From contig NC_051087.1 in the NCBI RefSeq assembly GCF_901709675.1, positions 1,382,001 through 1,446,000 of the forward strand: a stretch of DNA of 64,000 bases, in the 5' to 3' direction. Below, piece by piece: positions 1 to 22,060 of the stretch. The position numbers and the translations under genes were made by a program. Source of the DNA: Syngnathus acus. Taxonomy: Eukaryota > Chordata > Actinopteri > Syngnathiformes > Syngnathidae. Position 1 is the first letter of the stretch. Each line of letters opens with the position of its first letter. Under the pieces are notes generated by a model. It was given only the letters and a program-made list of their open reading frames with translations, was not told the origin of the DNA and made no database searches.

Positions 1-1379
1 TGCTAACTTAGCAATTCAGTTGCAATATTCCTTGACTTTTTCCTCGTCTCTCTGCGACTACTTTTGAAAAAAGTCACGCATGAGTATGTTTCCTCATAAA
101 AAAAAATACAACTGAGCAAGATCATTTTCACCGTCTACAAAAAAAATATTTTGGGGGACAACTGATTGTGCCACTTGTTGCCAACGCAGCGTTGCAGTAA
201 GTTCAAGATCGTATTCTATGGTCATCATCACTAAAAGGCTACATTTAAGTGTTTCTAATATACTGAATTTTCAGCTGATTTGCTTAAGTTTACATTTTGT
301 CGGAAGGAAAACATTGAAACATGAATCTTCTTGCAGCAATAAAAAGACAGTAAAATCAAAGGTTTTGTGGCTGGATTGGCACATTTACCATCTTACAGGA
401 AGTATATTTGAATAGGAAGTTTGGCCAACCACTCCCTGGCTTGGATTTCAAAGTACAATGCAATAAATGCAACAAAAAAAAACCACTTTTAAACGTTTAA
501 CGTGTTAAAGGCATTTTCTGGGTCATTATGTGGCCACATCCACAATTTTGAGTCAGCCTTCACGTGTACTATCTAAAGGCAAAGTTTCCAACAAGAAAGC
601 TCGTTTGTTAACGTGAATAACCAAGTCCAATTATGACCATAAACAACGGAATACGTTAATACAAATACATAGAATCATATTAATTACGACATTGTGGTGC
701 TTTAGTTTTTTTTACGGCCTTTCCACGACGGTGACGTTTCTTACCAGCTAGCTTAGCCACCTGGGTAGCTAGCGAGTTAGGTACAAGCTAACCCAAGCTA
801 CTCCTATTTTGCCACTTGAAACAAAAAACTGCACCAAAAACAAAACAAAAAAGATTCGTGTCGTTCCCCAAATTTGTCACATAAGTGATCGGTAATCACT
901 GACCACACGTCATAAGGAAATAACTGGTGTGGGAGTGTGGGGTTTAAAAAACGAAGAAGAAGTAGTTAACAGTACCTGTCAATGGCCGTCGTGGCTAACT
1001 TTAGCGGATTGTCGTTAAGTCCCAAACTGTGTGTCCTACGTCCAGGAAACAGCAACCGGGTTCCTTGAAACACAATGAATACAAAAAAGCCTCTTGATCG
1101 CGGTGGTCGGGCCCTTGCTCGTATACCCGACTTCGAGTTTGGACCCCGGAAAAAGTGATAAGCGACAGAGAGGGTGGACCATTTGTTGACTGAGCTCTCC
1201 CCCTGGTGTTAAAATCCTCAGCTTGCAAGTTTAAGAACGGCTTTCGTTTCTTCGTGTATAAAGTGTACCTTTGGTGGATTAAATGTGTGGGGGGGGGTAG
1301 GAGGTATAAGCGAGGGTCTAGTTATATCTTTATAAGCGTTTGCGGTAGACCACAAATTGCCTTGTTCTGTTTGCGGCCC
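1..1379. other. Intergenic DNA left of fam193a
   Basis: No gene is supported here. The stretch is AT-rich with scattered A and T runs. Open frames are short, lack splice-site context and resemble no family I know. It may contain distal promoter sequence of fam193a. Confidence 0.6.
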
Positions 1380-1389
1380 CCGTGTCCAA

Positions 1390-1645
1390 AGAAACTACAT
1401 TTCCCACAATTCACCGCGCTACCGGACGCATCGTGACGTCACAACGCCAGCCCAAGCCAAGCTGAGGCAGCGCAGACCCAACCAAAGCAGCCATATTGGT
1501 CACAGTCAAGTCGGCTTTTATTTTGCACTTTTCCTCGTCGGCCTTTCCCCTTGTTAAAAAAAAAAATCGTTAAAAAACATAACCCGCGTCCGGCGTCCCA
1601 CTGGAGAGCCCACAGAGCCTTGACGGCCTGCTGTGTCGCAGAAAA
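1390..1645 (+). promoter_or_regulatory. fam193a: Probable fam193a core promoter and 5'UTR
   Basis: The region just upstream of the fam193a start codon contains ACTACATTTCCCACAATTC at about 1394-1412, close to the ZNF143/Staf consensus (ACTACAATTCCCA...). A full palindromic CRE, TGACGTCA, lies at 1434-1441. Both are common in housekeeping promoters without a TATA box, and I see no convincing TATA box. The start site itself is inferred, not visible. Confidence 0.5.
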
Positions 1646-11565
<9,920 letters not shown>

Positions 11566-14234
11566 GTTCAGCCCATCCCTCCAAAACAAGCCCACCACGC
11601 GTCTCCCCTTTATACTTTCACTCGCCACCAATCGACCTTTCACCCCGACTGTTTCTCCCCTGACGCTGCCTTGCTTTTTCCTTCCTTCGTTCCTCCCATG
11701 CCCCGCACCCCCCTTGCCCGAACGGACCTGCTGAACTCGGAAGGAAAGCAAAATCCGGAATTAGCGCCCCCGCGTGCTTGTTTTGCTTTTCGTCGGCCAT
11801 TTTCTCTGACTGAACAAGCCATGGTCTGATATGATTACGAGAAAGTGGAAGAAAGAGAATTATTATTGTTAATTAAAAAGCTGTATTTGACATATTGTGG
11901 CTTATTATCCCCATGCCCCCCCCCCCATCCCCCCACTACCTCTTCTCCCAAACTCGGCGTCTCAAAAGGGGCTTTGGTCAGCTGGCGTCCACTCCTTTCG
12001 CAACCGCTCAGAATACTGACAGTTATTTTCTTTTTCTCTTTTTTTTTTTATAGTTCATGTTAAAAATAAGTAAGAAAAAATGTTACCGGATACATTTTTT
12101 TTCCCCTGTTTTTTGACATTGCGTAGCCATCTTGTATGCGCGCCAGTGAGCGAAAAGAGCTCACTATCAAAACGATTATAGAGCGTCTATTGTATTAACA
12201 CTGAAAAAGCCCGACTGGCTACTTTTTTTAACATATTGTTAAGTAATATGGAATCATGTCTTTCTTTTTGAAAGATGGAATACACTATAGTATGGCAGGC
12301 TTGTCGTTTGTTGTCTTATTTTCTGGCATTTATGGATATGATCTGGGGGGGGTAACCTGTTAGCACAAAACTAGTTAGCTACTAGTTCGATTAACTTAGA
12401 TTCCCAACCCATGTTTTACATAAGTAGTGCAGCATCTGTGCTTTTAGTGGACAAACTTGTGTACATAGTTATATTTGAAATATGCTTAGTGGTGAATTAG
12501 CTTAGCATAGCAATTGCCTTCAGTGTTAACCAAGCATTTACGTTTCTTGAGTAGACATAGCAAGTATTTCAATATGCTTAGCATTTAGCTTTGCCATAGC
12601 TTAACTCGGGGGACTACTCACAATTACGTTAATGTATTCAACATTTCCATTTTATCTTTTCATTTTAGATATATATGACAAATATAATACAAAATCAGTA
12701 TGTATATTTTTTTAAAATCATATTTTAGTAATTGTGGCGTGATATTCTGACTCAGACAACTTCCCCGTTCATCCTTGCTGTGGGTTTGTGAATGGATGAA
12801 CAGTACATATCTAAGAAACAAATTCAAGTGCAGGTCAGGGCGATTTCTGGGCCGAGATAGCCCGCAAATTTTGAGCATGATAAACGAGATCCAGTAAAAG
12901 TATGCAGCCGCTCACACCTCACATCGGGTTTGGTTATCATCAGACAGTGCAAAGAGAAAGTCGTTGTGCAATGGAGTACATTCCCGGCGTGAAATGAGGT
13001 CATGGAGATGTGAAACATTTGTGCAGATGGAGCCCCAGACAGGACGTGGGAAGAAAATTTCAATTGTGACCGCATCATTGATATTACGTGCGCAATAATA
13101 TTCATTTATGGGTTAAACATTCCTCCCGTGAACAATTTGATTGTCAAAGTAAGAAAATTGAGTACGCAGAATCTAGAATACACTCGGTTCTCTAACTTAC
13201 TGTTTCCCAAAGAAGAAAATTAAAACTAGCAGCTGCTCTAAAAATGGAGGAAAAATAACAATTTAAAAAAAAAACTAGAATGAAAAATCCAAAACTAGTT
13301 TAGCTCTGCTTCTGTACAGTATCTACCTAGTTGTGCGATACAGGATGAGGAAGTGAAAGGTCGCCGTGTGGTTGTTGCCTCCTTTGAAAGGTATGTGGAG
13401 CACAAAAATGGTCACGTCTTTGAAGACATCACCCAGCTGGAAACTCAAGTGACTCATGCCTCCTCCTGTTCATTTTGTATTCAAAGAATGACAGCATGTG
13501 TCATCTTAAAATAGGCGCTCACCCGTGTTACTCCTGCCAATATGCAAATGAGCAAGTGGTGAATGTCAAAAAGTTTACAGCCATTGATTTCTTTGATTTA
13601 TTTTTAGAAAAAGAAAAACCTTCCAGGCGTATTTTTGATGGACACTTTATTAGGTACAGGAGAAAAGTAGAAAACGTGCTCCATTTGAACATTTGTGTGT
13701 GTGTGGAAATTCCCATTCCCAAGATTAAAGGTAGTCACGTAAACTATCCGGCAGCTTTCCAAGTGGTTGCAAACGTGGAATCACTCTAAGCAGTCAGGTG
13801 GGCGACTTAAAAGCTGGTTTTTTTTTTAAGGCGGTGGTGTTGGGGGCGTCCAGTTATTTTTATCCTTTTGGGGGAGTGGGGGCTTTTTTAAGGGTCTTTT
13901 ATTTTAGCCGAATGACACAGGTCATCTCTGCTGCTATGTGAAATGCTGGCTAAATAAGTTAGCATGTTGGCTTTTTTTTTTCTTTTTTAAAAAAGCTCTT
14001 TTCGCTCCATAATACTTAGATTGTACTTTGTTACCGTCGCACCTGTATTTTTATGGACATGCTTTGTAGACATTGCGTCTGCATCCTACTTCCTTCTCGA
14101 GCAGGGGATGTCCGACTTCCTGCTCCGAGACTCCACCGAACTCGTGACTGATTCAAATGCAGTGTGTCATAAGTGGTACGACATACTGCTTTGTTGCCGC
14201 CCATGTCTTTGTAATGATATACTAGTCGTCTGAC

Positions 14235-14286
<52 letters not shown>

Positions 14287-15246
14287 ACATGACCCATTCA
14301 GGAGGCAGGCCAAGGGGTTTTCCCCACCACACGCATGTAAATGTTTGGTGACACGCTATGGGGTCGCTGACCTTTTTGAAACCGAGAGCTCCATTTTGAG
14401 ATATGTATAGTCAGACGACTCTGAATTGATATTCATCTATTTTCCAATCATCACTTCTACAATGTTCCTTGGAAATCATCATGTCGCTAGATATTTTTAG
14501 AACGGGCCCGTCAATGTAAGCCACTCCGTGTTTTTGGGTGGTGGTGATCTTGCATTAGGGGCATGTGTCCATGAAATCCTGCAGCCCACAATACATTTTT
14601 TTTAAATATTTTATTATAAAAATAGACAATCACCTCAGATGGGGGGGAAAAAAAAGCACCATATCTTCCAAAATAGCATTCTTTACATACATTACAAATT
14701 AAATAAATATATTTCTATATTTGATATAAAAATCTAACAGTGTAAGAATATCGTATGGCTTTTTGTGTAGTATAATAAATCATGAATAGATTTCTAGCAC
14801 CAAATGAAATTTTATAATTCAATAAGAGGAAGCTTATGCAGTCGGCATCAAAGTACGTGAATGAAGTCTCGGCCCACCGTGATATTTTTGACAAAAATCT
14901 TTTAAATTGGATGGGGTGTGTCATTTTTTTTTGCTTTACTATTTTTATTAGTTTTGGAGTTTTACGTAAAAATAGTAATACAAAAAAAACCGGCGTTTTC
15001 CGAAAACGTTAAACGCTACGTCCTTGTCATGGGAATGGCGCCGAAACAATCTTTCCATATAGAAATTGCACAAAAATGGTGAAATATAGAGATCCAAAAA
15101 TATTTGCCCATTATTAACCATGTGGTGGCCTTCGACTTAACACGTGACCTGAGTCCTAAATGATTGTTGCTGATAAGGTGCAAAATAAAAGTCATTTTGT
15201 CCAGGTTGAGGTATTCCATGTAGTGCGCAAAGTGTCCCGGTTGTGC
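11566..15246. other. 3' regions of fam193a and tnip2 with intergenic DNA
   Basis: No coding gene is supported. The stretch should hold the fam193a 3'UTR on the left and the tnip2 3'UTR on the right. On the minus strand an AATAAA lies at 14944-14949, about 300 bases after the tnip2 stop, and is a candidate poly(A) signal. A (TG)n tract sits at 14241-14285. The rest is AT-rich and unstructured to my eye. Confidence 0.6.
14241..14285. repeat. (TG)n microsatellite
   Basis: About 22 uninterrupted TG units lie in the intergenic stretch between the convergent genes fam193a and tnip2. Confidence 0.98.
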
Positions 15247-17341
15247 TCACAAGGTGGCGCACTCCTCGCAGTGGTTGAGGTACCGGGCAGCGTCGTCCTC
15301 GCTAAAAGTGGCCAAGCAGCGCGGGCATTGCAGATCCGACGGGGCGTCGTCATGCCGTAGCGCCGACGGCACCGTATCAGAGGGAGCCGATTGACGTTGC
15401 ATGTTGACCCTTGCCCCCGCACGGTCCCCAGCGTCCCGATGGTGGCGCCGCGACGTGCGATGGCCGATGTGCACATGACACACGGGGGCCTGCCTGGTTT
15501 CCCGGCTAGCTCCCTGCTAAAGACATGGCGTAGCCGTTAGCATGTCGCGTGACACAAGATAACTGATAAATAACGATGCGAAAATAACCTCATCATAATT
15601 CTGAAATGACGGAAAATCATTTTAGATTGTTAGCTTCCGTTCACCTGTTTGTGTAGTTGCTGTTTCAAGTGACAAATTTGCTCCTTGAGATCTTGAATCC
15701 GTCCCTGCGCTCGCTCCCGGTCGGCCCGCTCCGACTTGAAATCCTCCGTGTAGATGAGTACCTAAAGAATCAATCCAAGTTAAACAAGGAATGTTTTCTG
15801 TGTATAAATAAGAACATATTTTAAACAAAAATGCTTCTATGGAAGGGTGAGGTAGCACCGACCTGCTGTTCCAGTGTCTGGATGCGTTCCCGGTCTTTCT
15901 TGCTGGCTTCCTTGGCTTCTCCTCGCAGCCTGGTGCACTCGCTCAGTTTGTCCTTCAGCAAGCCGTTGAGTCGGCAGATCTCTTGACGGAGCACGGCGGC
16001 GCTAGCCGAGGCTAGCGAAGGAACTAGCGGTGTCCCCGTCATGCTCTTGAGGCGCTGGCACAGTCCTCGGATGTAGTCCTCCCTGCTGGAGTCGTACTTC
16101 TGCCACTGCGAGTTCAGACCTTGGACCTGCGGCCACACGTCAGTTGGACGGTGTTTCGCTCTGAAGTGTTTTGACGGGTTTTTATTCTTACGTAGGCAAC
16201 ACGCTGCTTCAGCTGCTGATTCTCCTGCTCAAGTTGTCGGGTTTGGGAGTTCCTACATCTGTCCGGCGTCTCAGGCGGCTGTATGGAAATAAGGGATGGA
16301 ATTTATAGAGCAATTGTTTCTTGTCATTACTGTTGGCAAACTATAGGGGGCGCCCACCTGCGTTGCAGCTTGGTCGCCCGCTTGCGCCTCCTCGCCCGCC
16401 TTGCTCTTCTCCAGCTTGGCCATCAGCTGGCGGCACACCTTGACGGTGGCACCCAGCTGGCCCCGCAGCTGATCGGCCTCCTCGGCCAGCGACGTGCACA
16501 ACACGGCCCTGGTGGCCTCGGTCGAGCGCAGCCTCTGCAGCTCCAGCTCCTTTTCGAGCTCCCCGTTCAATTCCTCGCAGCTCTTTGCGCCACACTTGAC
16601 GTTCTCCAGCTCCTCATCTTTCTGACGTAGTTGCTCGCTCAGCCTCTGGATCTCCTGGAAAGAGCACTTGTGATCACTATGTAGCCGGTGAGTCCGTTTA
16701 TTTTAAAAAACATCTTTGAGAGAAAAAAAGCAAGATTGCTTGCATTGTGAAAAATTGCATTGAAATCAAAGTACAGATTTTTTTCTCTCGCCATTTTTAA
16801 CCATTCAAACTTTTGGGTTCACATTTTAGTTGGAATTATGAAATTATTCTAATTGACAAGATTGCCTGAAACTATTGCCTGCTTAGAGATCAATGAAAAT
16901 GTTATTTTGACAATCATGACCCTCCAAAGTTCTCCAGCGACCCAGTTCGGGAACCCAAGCCACAATTTGAAAAACCCTGCGTCAGTCATACTAAACCCGT
17001 AAAAAAACTAAATCAATAGCATCAATGAAGAAAAGCTAAATGTATACCTCTTCTTTTCTGACCATTTTCAAATCCGTCTCCATGCTCTTCTGCTTCATCT
17101 TGTAGATTTCTTTGCACAAACTCTCCAGCAGTGACTTGGACGGCCCGACCACCAGCGTCTGCTTGTCGCCCACCGCCATGCAAATCCTTTCGTGGCCGGC
17201 CAGCCTCAACTTGAGCTCGGCTATGATGTTGTCCTTGATCGCCAGCTGCTTTGCGAGGAGCTCCATCTCCTGTCGGCTCTCGTGGTACAGCGTGTTGAGC
17301 GTGCTGTAGCTCCGTGTCTTGTCAGCGTCGGCTGGGTCCAT
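15247..17341 (-). CDS. tnip2: TNIP2 / ABIN-2, TNFAIP3-interacting protein 2, 441 aa
   Basis: Minus-strand exons in transcript order: 17341-17048, 16654-16358, 16278-16192, 16126-15863, 15761-15645, 15513-15247. Every exon is a whole number of codons. The predicted 441 aa compares with 429 in human. The protein is largely coiled coil. Residues 315-343 carry the UBAN/ABIN homology motif with the core [10 protein letters not shown], which in this family binds linear (Met1-linked) ubiquitin. The C-terminus has a C2HC zinc finger (CPRC ... HCEEC) preceded by the conserved [17 protein letters not shown] segment. In the family, ABIN-2 restrains NF-kB signalling, binds A20, and stabilises the kinase TPL2 with p105; it acts in the cytosol. 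The start ATG at 17341 gives [20 protein letters not shown], a typical TNIP2 N-terminus. Upstream, sart1 starts 1.4 kb away on the other strand. Confidence 0.95.
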
Positions 17342-18652
17342 TTTTTTTCCCCTTGGCTTTGGTTAAGTTTTACTAAGCCACCATTTGACGGTTTCCCGAG
17401 CCGTGTTTCCCTTCGAATTGAGCCGAGGAAGGCGCACTGTTGATAGGGCGGTGCGGCTTCACGCTGTCGACGATAATATAACCGAGCGGGGGATTTCCTG
17501 GGGAAGTTCCCTTGGAATTTTGGAGATTCGTCAAAGTGAGCACTGTGTACCCTTGCAGACTCACCGTCTCCAAGCGACATGATGAGACAAATTGTCAATT
17601 TGTTCTGTTTGATTTCTTTAAATGACCCCCCGAAAAGAAATATCAGATAATCGTGAAAAATCGAAGTGCTGGTGGCGCGTTCAATGACTGTGGGAAGTCC
17701 ATCGATTTCAAATCGAATTAAATGAACCTCCGACGAATTGAATATGAATGATTGTGTAGATGTTTATAAAATGACTCAAATACCTGCGCTGATGTTGACT
17801 CATGGGTGTTTGGCAACGATTTGGACTAGAACATTGCAAATCGCCGTATGCCAACGTAGTTTACAGGGTGTCTACACTTACCCGTAAACGCGGCATCACA
17901 ACGAATTCCCCTGCAGTTCCGACAAATACAACCTGTTTTTGTATTGTCCTTCAATGCATCATGTTGATAAACACGGGTTTGCTATTCAAGAGCTGCAGAG
18001 AATCAGACAAAATTCCAATTTACTGGTACATGAACAAAAAAAATATGAAATGGTGTTTTAAAATGATGGAAATGTCCGTCTTAACGGTTCCCCACATGTC
18101 TGGCAACACCGTACCGATGAATTTCCCTGTTGTGTTTTATTCTGATTTCATTCATTTGGTGATTTAAAAAGTATTTTCCTCACCTGTACACGAAAAAAAA
18201 AAAAAAAACTCGTATAAATCAGGTTTCAGTTGATCTGAATTGGCAAATAAGTAAACACTAAACTTCAATAAATGTATGAAAACAAAAATAATTGAATTAT
18301 TTCATGCAAAATGTACAATATTGTACATTACACCCAATTGAACTGCACTCAACAAATGTAATCTTCTCGAAATGTACCTCATGTGATGAATTAAACAAAG
18401 GTTTCGTCATTCTTTTTGACGCGTACCTGCTGCAATAATCCGCCTGACCTGTAGATGGCAGTCAAATAACTTTACACAACCGGAAAAGACTTTTTCAACG
18501 GAAAGTGTCGTCCGCATTTCGTTGCCCGAGTGGTCGGAGCCGAGGCGAAAACTCAAAGTTGGACATAAACGATTCCTTAGCTCACTTATCTTGATACTGC
18601 TTTGCATAACGTCGACCACAGGGGCGGGGATTCCCTTTTCTCCGCTTGCTGA
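17342..18652. other. Head-to-head intergenic region tnip2 / sart1
   Basis: This stretch separates two divergent start codons, so it should hold both promoters and 5'UTRs. No coding sequence is supported. The part from about 18480 to 18652 is the likely sart1 promoter and noncoding first exon. I see no clear TATA box. Confidence 0.5.
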
Positions 18653-18787
18653 GTGAGTACAAATGTTTAATTGGGGCAAATCGTCTATGCTAGCCTGTTA
18701 GCAACTCGAAGCTAGCGTCATTTTGCCATCGCTTGTTTACAGCCGAGATACCCTAAACGAGTTTTTGTTCCTAACTTGTCCTCACAG
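18653..18787 (+). other. sart1: Probable 5'UTR intron of sart1
   Basis: A donor (GA|GTGAGTAC, intron from 18653) and a pyrimidine-rich acceptor ending CCTCACAG at 18787 bracket 135 bases, leaving an 11-base leader before the ATG at 18799. This is the only intron I can place in sart1. It is predicted from splice consensus alone. Confidence 0.55.
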
Positions 18788-18798
18788 AGGAAATAACA

Positions 18799-21132
18799 AT
18801 GGGCTCATCCAAGAAACATAAGGAAAAGAGTCGCGACAGGGAAGCCGAGGACCGCCGTCGCGAACACAAGAAACACCGCCGTAAGGAGCGCGACAGAGAC
18901 GCATCGGACCGAGATGGTGCTCGGGAGAAAGAGAGACGAAAGCGATCCGCGTCCAGAGACAGGAGCGGACGCGACAGCCGCAGCAAAAACGAGAGGAGCG
19001 GCGGGGAGCCACGCATCAAGAAGGAGAAAATTGATAAGGCGTACGAGGAGGGAAACGGTGAGGTGCAAGCTCAGTCCGCCAGTGGAGATGCATCTCTTAG
19101 CATTGACGAGACCAACAAGCTCCGAGCCAAGCTGGGCCTGAAACCGCTCGAGATGAATGACACCAAGAAGGAACTTGGCACCAAAGAGGAGCCACTTGTG
19201 GCGGAGACCATCAACCCTGCGCTCATCCAAAAGCAGAAAGACATGAAGGAGAAGCTGGCTGCCATGAAGGAGAAGCGCCTGCTGAACCAGAAGCTTGGTA
19301 AAGTCAAGACCCTGGCTGAGGACGACTGGCTGGAGGACACCGCCGCTTGGGTGGAGAAGAACCGCCTGGCGGCAAAGGAGAAAGAGATGGCGGAGAAGAG
19401 AGCCAAACTCCTGGAGGAGATGGATCAGGAGTTTGGCGTGAGCAGCCTGGTGGAGGAGGAGTTTGGACAAAGACGGAAAAACAGCGCGTACACAGCGCGG
19501 GACCTGAAGGGTCTTAAAGTGCAGCACAAAGTGGACTCCTTCGGCGAGGGCCAGACGGTCATCCTCACGCTACAAGACAAAGGCGTGCTGGAGGAGAAGG
19601 AGGACGTGCTGGAGAACGTTGGGCTGGTGGACAAGGAGAAGGCGGACAAGAATGTGGAGCTGAAGAAGAAGAAGCCCGACTACAAGCCTTACGAGGAGGA
19701 CGAGAGCGTGGACGACATGGTGACGTTCAAGTCGCGCACGGTGCTGTCCAAGTACGACGAGGAGATTGATGGGGAGAAAAAGAAAAGCTTCCGTTTGCAA
19801 ACGGGCGGCGTGGCCGACGGCGAGCGGGAGCGAGAGCTGCAGGCCATGCGGGAGACGCTCCGCAGCCAGGCGCAGTCGTTGGAGATGCCCTCGCTCATGA
19901 TTGCGTCCGAGTACTACTCTCCTCAGGAGATGGTGGGATTCAAAAAGACCAAGCGGCGCGTGAAGAAAATCCGGAAGAAGGAGAAGACGACGGTGGCGGA
20001 CCTTTTGCTCCTGGACGAGTCGCGCAAGACGGACTTTGGCTCCAGGACGCGCGGGCGTGGACGCAAAGGGGAATACCAAGAGGAGGCAGAGAACGACGGC
20101 AGCTGGCCACACGAGATAGCGGCGACAACGGTGGTGACGGATCTGTCGGACGACATCCGCACGGCGGAAATGGACATCAGCGACGACGAGGACTTCACGC
20201 CGCCCGAGCCCAGCGTCTTTGAGGAGGACGAGGCCGAGCAGGAGTTGCAGAAGCAGCTGGAGAAGCAGAGGAAGCTGCGGCAGAAGCGGCTCCTCAAGGA
20301 CTCCGGCGAGAAGATCGCCGAGCGGGTGAAGCGGCTCTCTAAAGACGACAGCGTCGACGACGCCGAGAAGCGCAGCAACATTGTCTTCAACGCCACCTCC
20401 GAGTTCTGCCGGACCTTGGGGGACATTCCCACCTACGGCCTGTCGGGCAACCGCGAGGACCAAGAGGACATGATGGACTTTGAGCAAGAGGAGGAGAGGG
20501 AAGGGGCCGGCGACTCCAACTCGGACGCCGAGGACAACGTGGGCTGGAGCAGCGTCAACCTGGACGAGGAGCAGAAGCACCCCGACTTCGCCACGGCCTC
20601 CGCCACCATCCTGGACGAAGAGCCCATCGTCAACTCGGGCCTGGCCGCCGCCTTGCACCTGTGCAAGAACAAAGGACTGTTGGAGACGGAGATGCAAAAA
20701 GTGGCCCGCGTCAAAGCCACCAAGGGCGCCCTGCCCAACGACAACTACTGCATCGAGGACAAGATGGGCTTCGACGACAAGTACAGCCGGCGCGAGGAGT
20801 ACCGCGGCTTCACGCAGGACTTCAAGGACAAGGACGGCTACAAACCCGACGTCAAGATCGAGTACGTGGACGAGTCGGGCCGCAAGCTGACGCCCAAGGA
20901 GGCCTTCCGGCAGCTGTCGCACAGGTTCCACGGCAAGGGCTCGGGCAAGATGAAAACGGAGCGCCGCATGAAGAAGCTGGAGGAGGAGGCGCTGCTAAAG
21001 AAGATGAGCAGCAGTGACACGCCGCTGGGCACGGTGGCGCTGCTTCAGGAGAAGCAGAAGTCGCAGAAAACACCCTACATCGTGCTCAGCGGAAGCGGCA
21101 AGAGCATGAACGCCAACACCATCACCAAATAG
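18799..21132 (+). CDS. sart1: SART1, U4/U6.U5 tri-snRNP-associated protein 1, single-exon CDS, 777 aa
   Basis: One uninterrupted frame from MGSSKKHKEKSRDREAE to the C-terminus GSGKSMNANTITK. It matches the SART-1 family end to end; human is 800 aa. The first ~80 residues are an Arg/Ser/Glu/Lys-rich low-complexity segment. Then follow the conserved blocks SIDETNKLRAKLGLKPLE, TKRRVKKIRKKEK, IVFNATSEFCRTLG, YSRREEYRGFTQDFK and FRQLSHRFHGKGSGKMK. In the family this protein (yeast Snu66) is a tri-snRNP component needed to assemble the active spliceosome in the nucleus. An AATAAA at 21237-21242 follows the stop by about 100 bases. The absence of coding introns is unusual, because human SART1 has many; the frame is fully intact and the C-terminus is highly conserved, so this looks functional rather than a processed pseudogene. 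Whether a second, intron-bearing copy exists cannot be told here. Confidence 0.96.
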   Translation: MGSSKKHKEKSRDREAEDRRREHKKHRRKERDRDASDRDGAREKERRKRSASRDRSGRDSRSKNERSGGEPRIKKEKIDKAYEEGNGEVQAQSASGDASLSIDETNKLRAKLGLKPLEMNDTKKELGTKEEPLVAETINPALIQKQKDMKEKLAAMKEKRLLNQKLGKVKTLAEDDWLEDTAAWVEKNRLAAKEKEMAEKRAKLLEEMDQEFGVSSLVEEEFGQRRKNSAYTARDLKGLKVQHKVDSFGEGQTVILTLQDKGVLEEKEDVLENVGLVDKEKADKNVELKKKKPDYKPYEEDESVDDMVTFKSRTVLSKYDEEIDGEKKKSFRLQTGGVADGERERELQAMRETLRSQAQSLEMPSLMIASEYYSPQEMVGFKKTKRRVKKIRKKEKTTVADLLLLDESRKTDFGSRTRGRGRKGEYQEEAENDGSWPHEIAATTVVTDLSDDIRTAEMDISDDEDFTPPEPSVFEEDEAEQELQKQLEKQRKLRQKRLLKDSGEKIAERVKRLSKDDSVDDAEKRSNIVFNATSEFCRTLGDIPTYGLSGNREDQEDMMDFEQEEEREGAGDSNSDAEDNVGWSSVNLDEEQKHPDFATASATILDEEPIVNSGLAAALHLCKNKGLLETEMQKVARVKATKGALPNDNYCIEDKMGFDDKYSRREEYRGFTQDFKDKDGYKPDVKIEYVDESGRKLTPKEAFRQLSHRFHGKGSGKMKTERRMKKLEEEALLKKMSSSDTPLGTVALLQEKQKSQKTPYIVLSGSGKSMNANTITK

Positions 21133-21236
21133 ATAGTCGTTGATTTTTTTTTTTTTCCCCCTCCACACACACCTAGTACTTGTGTTTTACAGTCATTGCT
21201 ACAGATCTAAAATGGTTGTAGGTGTGCTAGTTAGTC

Positions 21237-21242
21237 AATAAA
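21237..21242 (+). terminator. sart1: Candidate poly(A) signal of sart1
   Basis: AATAAA about 105 bases after the sart1 stop codon, followed within 20-30 bases by a T-rich stretch, fits a cleavage/polyadenylation site. Confidence 0.65.
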
Positions 21243-22060
21243 ATGTAGACAATGATTGTTTTTTCCTTCTTTATTTCTTGGTCACATACATGCTACTTCA
21301 AATTGAACTGAACTTCAACTGTTGTAAAGAGCTTTGGAAATTATTTCGAGACAATGTTTAAAAATCCTTGGACTGACACCCTTTCAACAATAAATGAATG
21401 CAAACAGTTTTTTTTTTTTTTAGATTCCTTAAAAAGATATTTGCCAGCAAATTTTACTTTTGCCAATTTTCTGACATGCAAAAAATACCTGGAACTGAAT
21501 CATATATATGTCTTATTAAAATCCATGAATAGAAGTTGCAGCTTTGGTATGCAATAGTGTCGACATGACATCCCTGCACACGTTTGGTGAAAGAAAATGG
21601 ATTTTACGGTAAGTAAAATAGCGTTGACATAAAAATGTTTGTAGAAAATGTTCTGCATGTAGTGAGTGTTGATATAAATAATCTAAACTGACATTTTGGA
21701 CGTGTCCTCGTGGCATTCGATTGACCTTTGCATTATGAAAATGAAATTTTCAGTTTGATTTTTTTTCGTTACTAGTTAGTGGTTGGTACACACCGTCCGT
21801 TCGCAAATAACTTTAATGTTTCATTATTTTAAATATATAATGTTATGATTGTTGAATATTATACGTCATCTGTGGGCGGAACCAAAGTTCGGATAGTTGA
21901 CATTTCTTAACCGCAAAACCTGTCAACAATGTTTGCCAAAAAAATTATATATATCTGCCGCATGATAAGCTGGCATATAAATAACACTCCACATTACATC
22001 ATTTAAAATAGAACGTAATTGTTTACAATTTGTGTCATTTTGGAAAGGTGGCTGTTCTCG
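21243..22060. other. Intergenic DNA sart1 / osbp
   Basis: AT-rich sequence with A/T runs and no supported gene. The osbp promoter probably starts near its right end. Confidence 0.55.

Noticed and set aside
13475-13789. A 104-codon plus-strand frame between fam193a and tnip2
   Set aside because: No recognisable domain, ordinary AT-rich composition, no splice or promoter context. A fragment resembling ACTTTATTAGGTACA, frequent in vertebrate repeats, lies inside it.
19570-20931. A 453-codon open frame on the minus strand
   Set aside because: Opposite the intact sart1 frame; composition (Leu/Val/His/Arg-rich, repetitive) is that of antisense to a Glu/Lys-rich gene.
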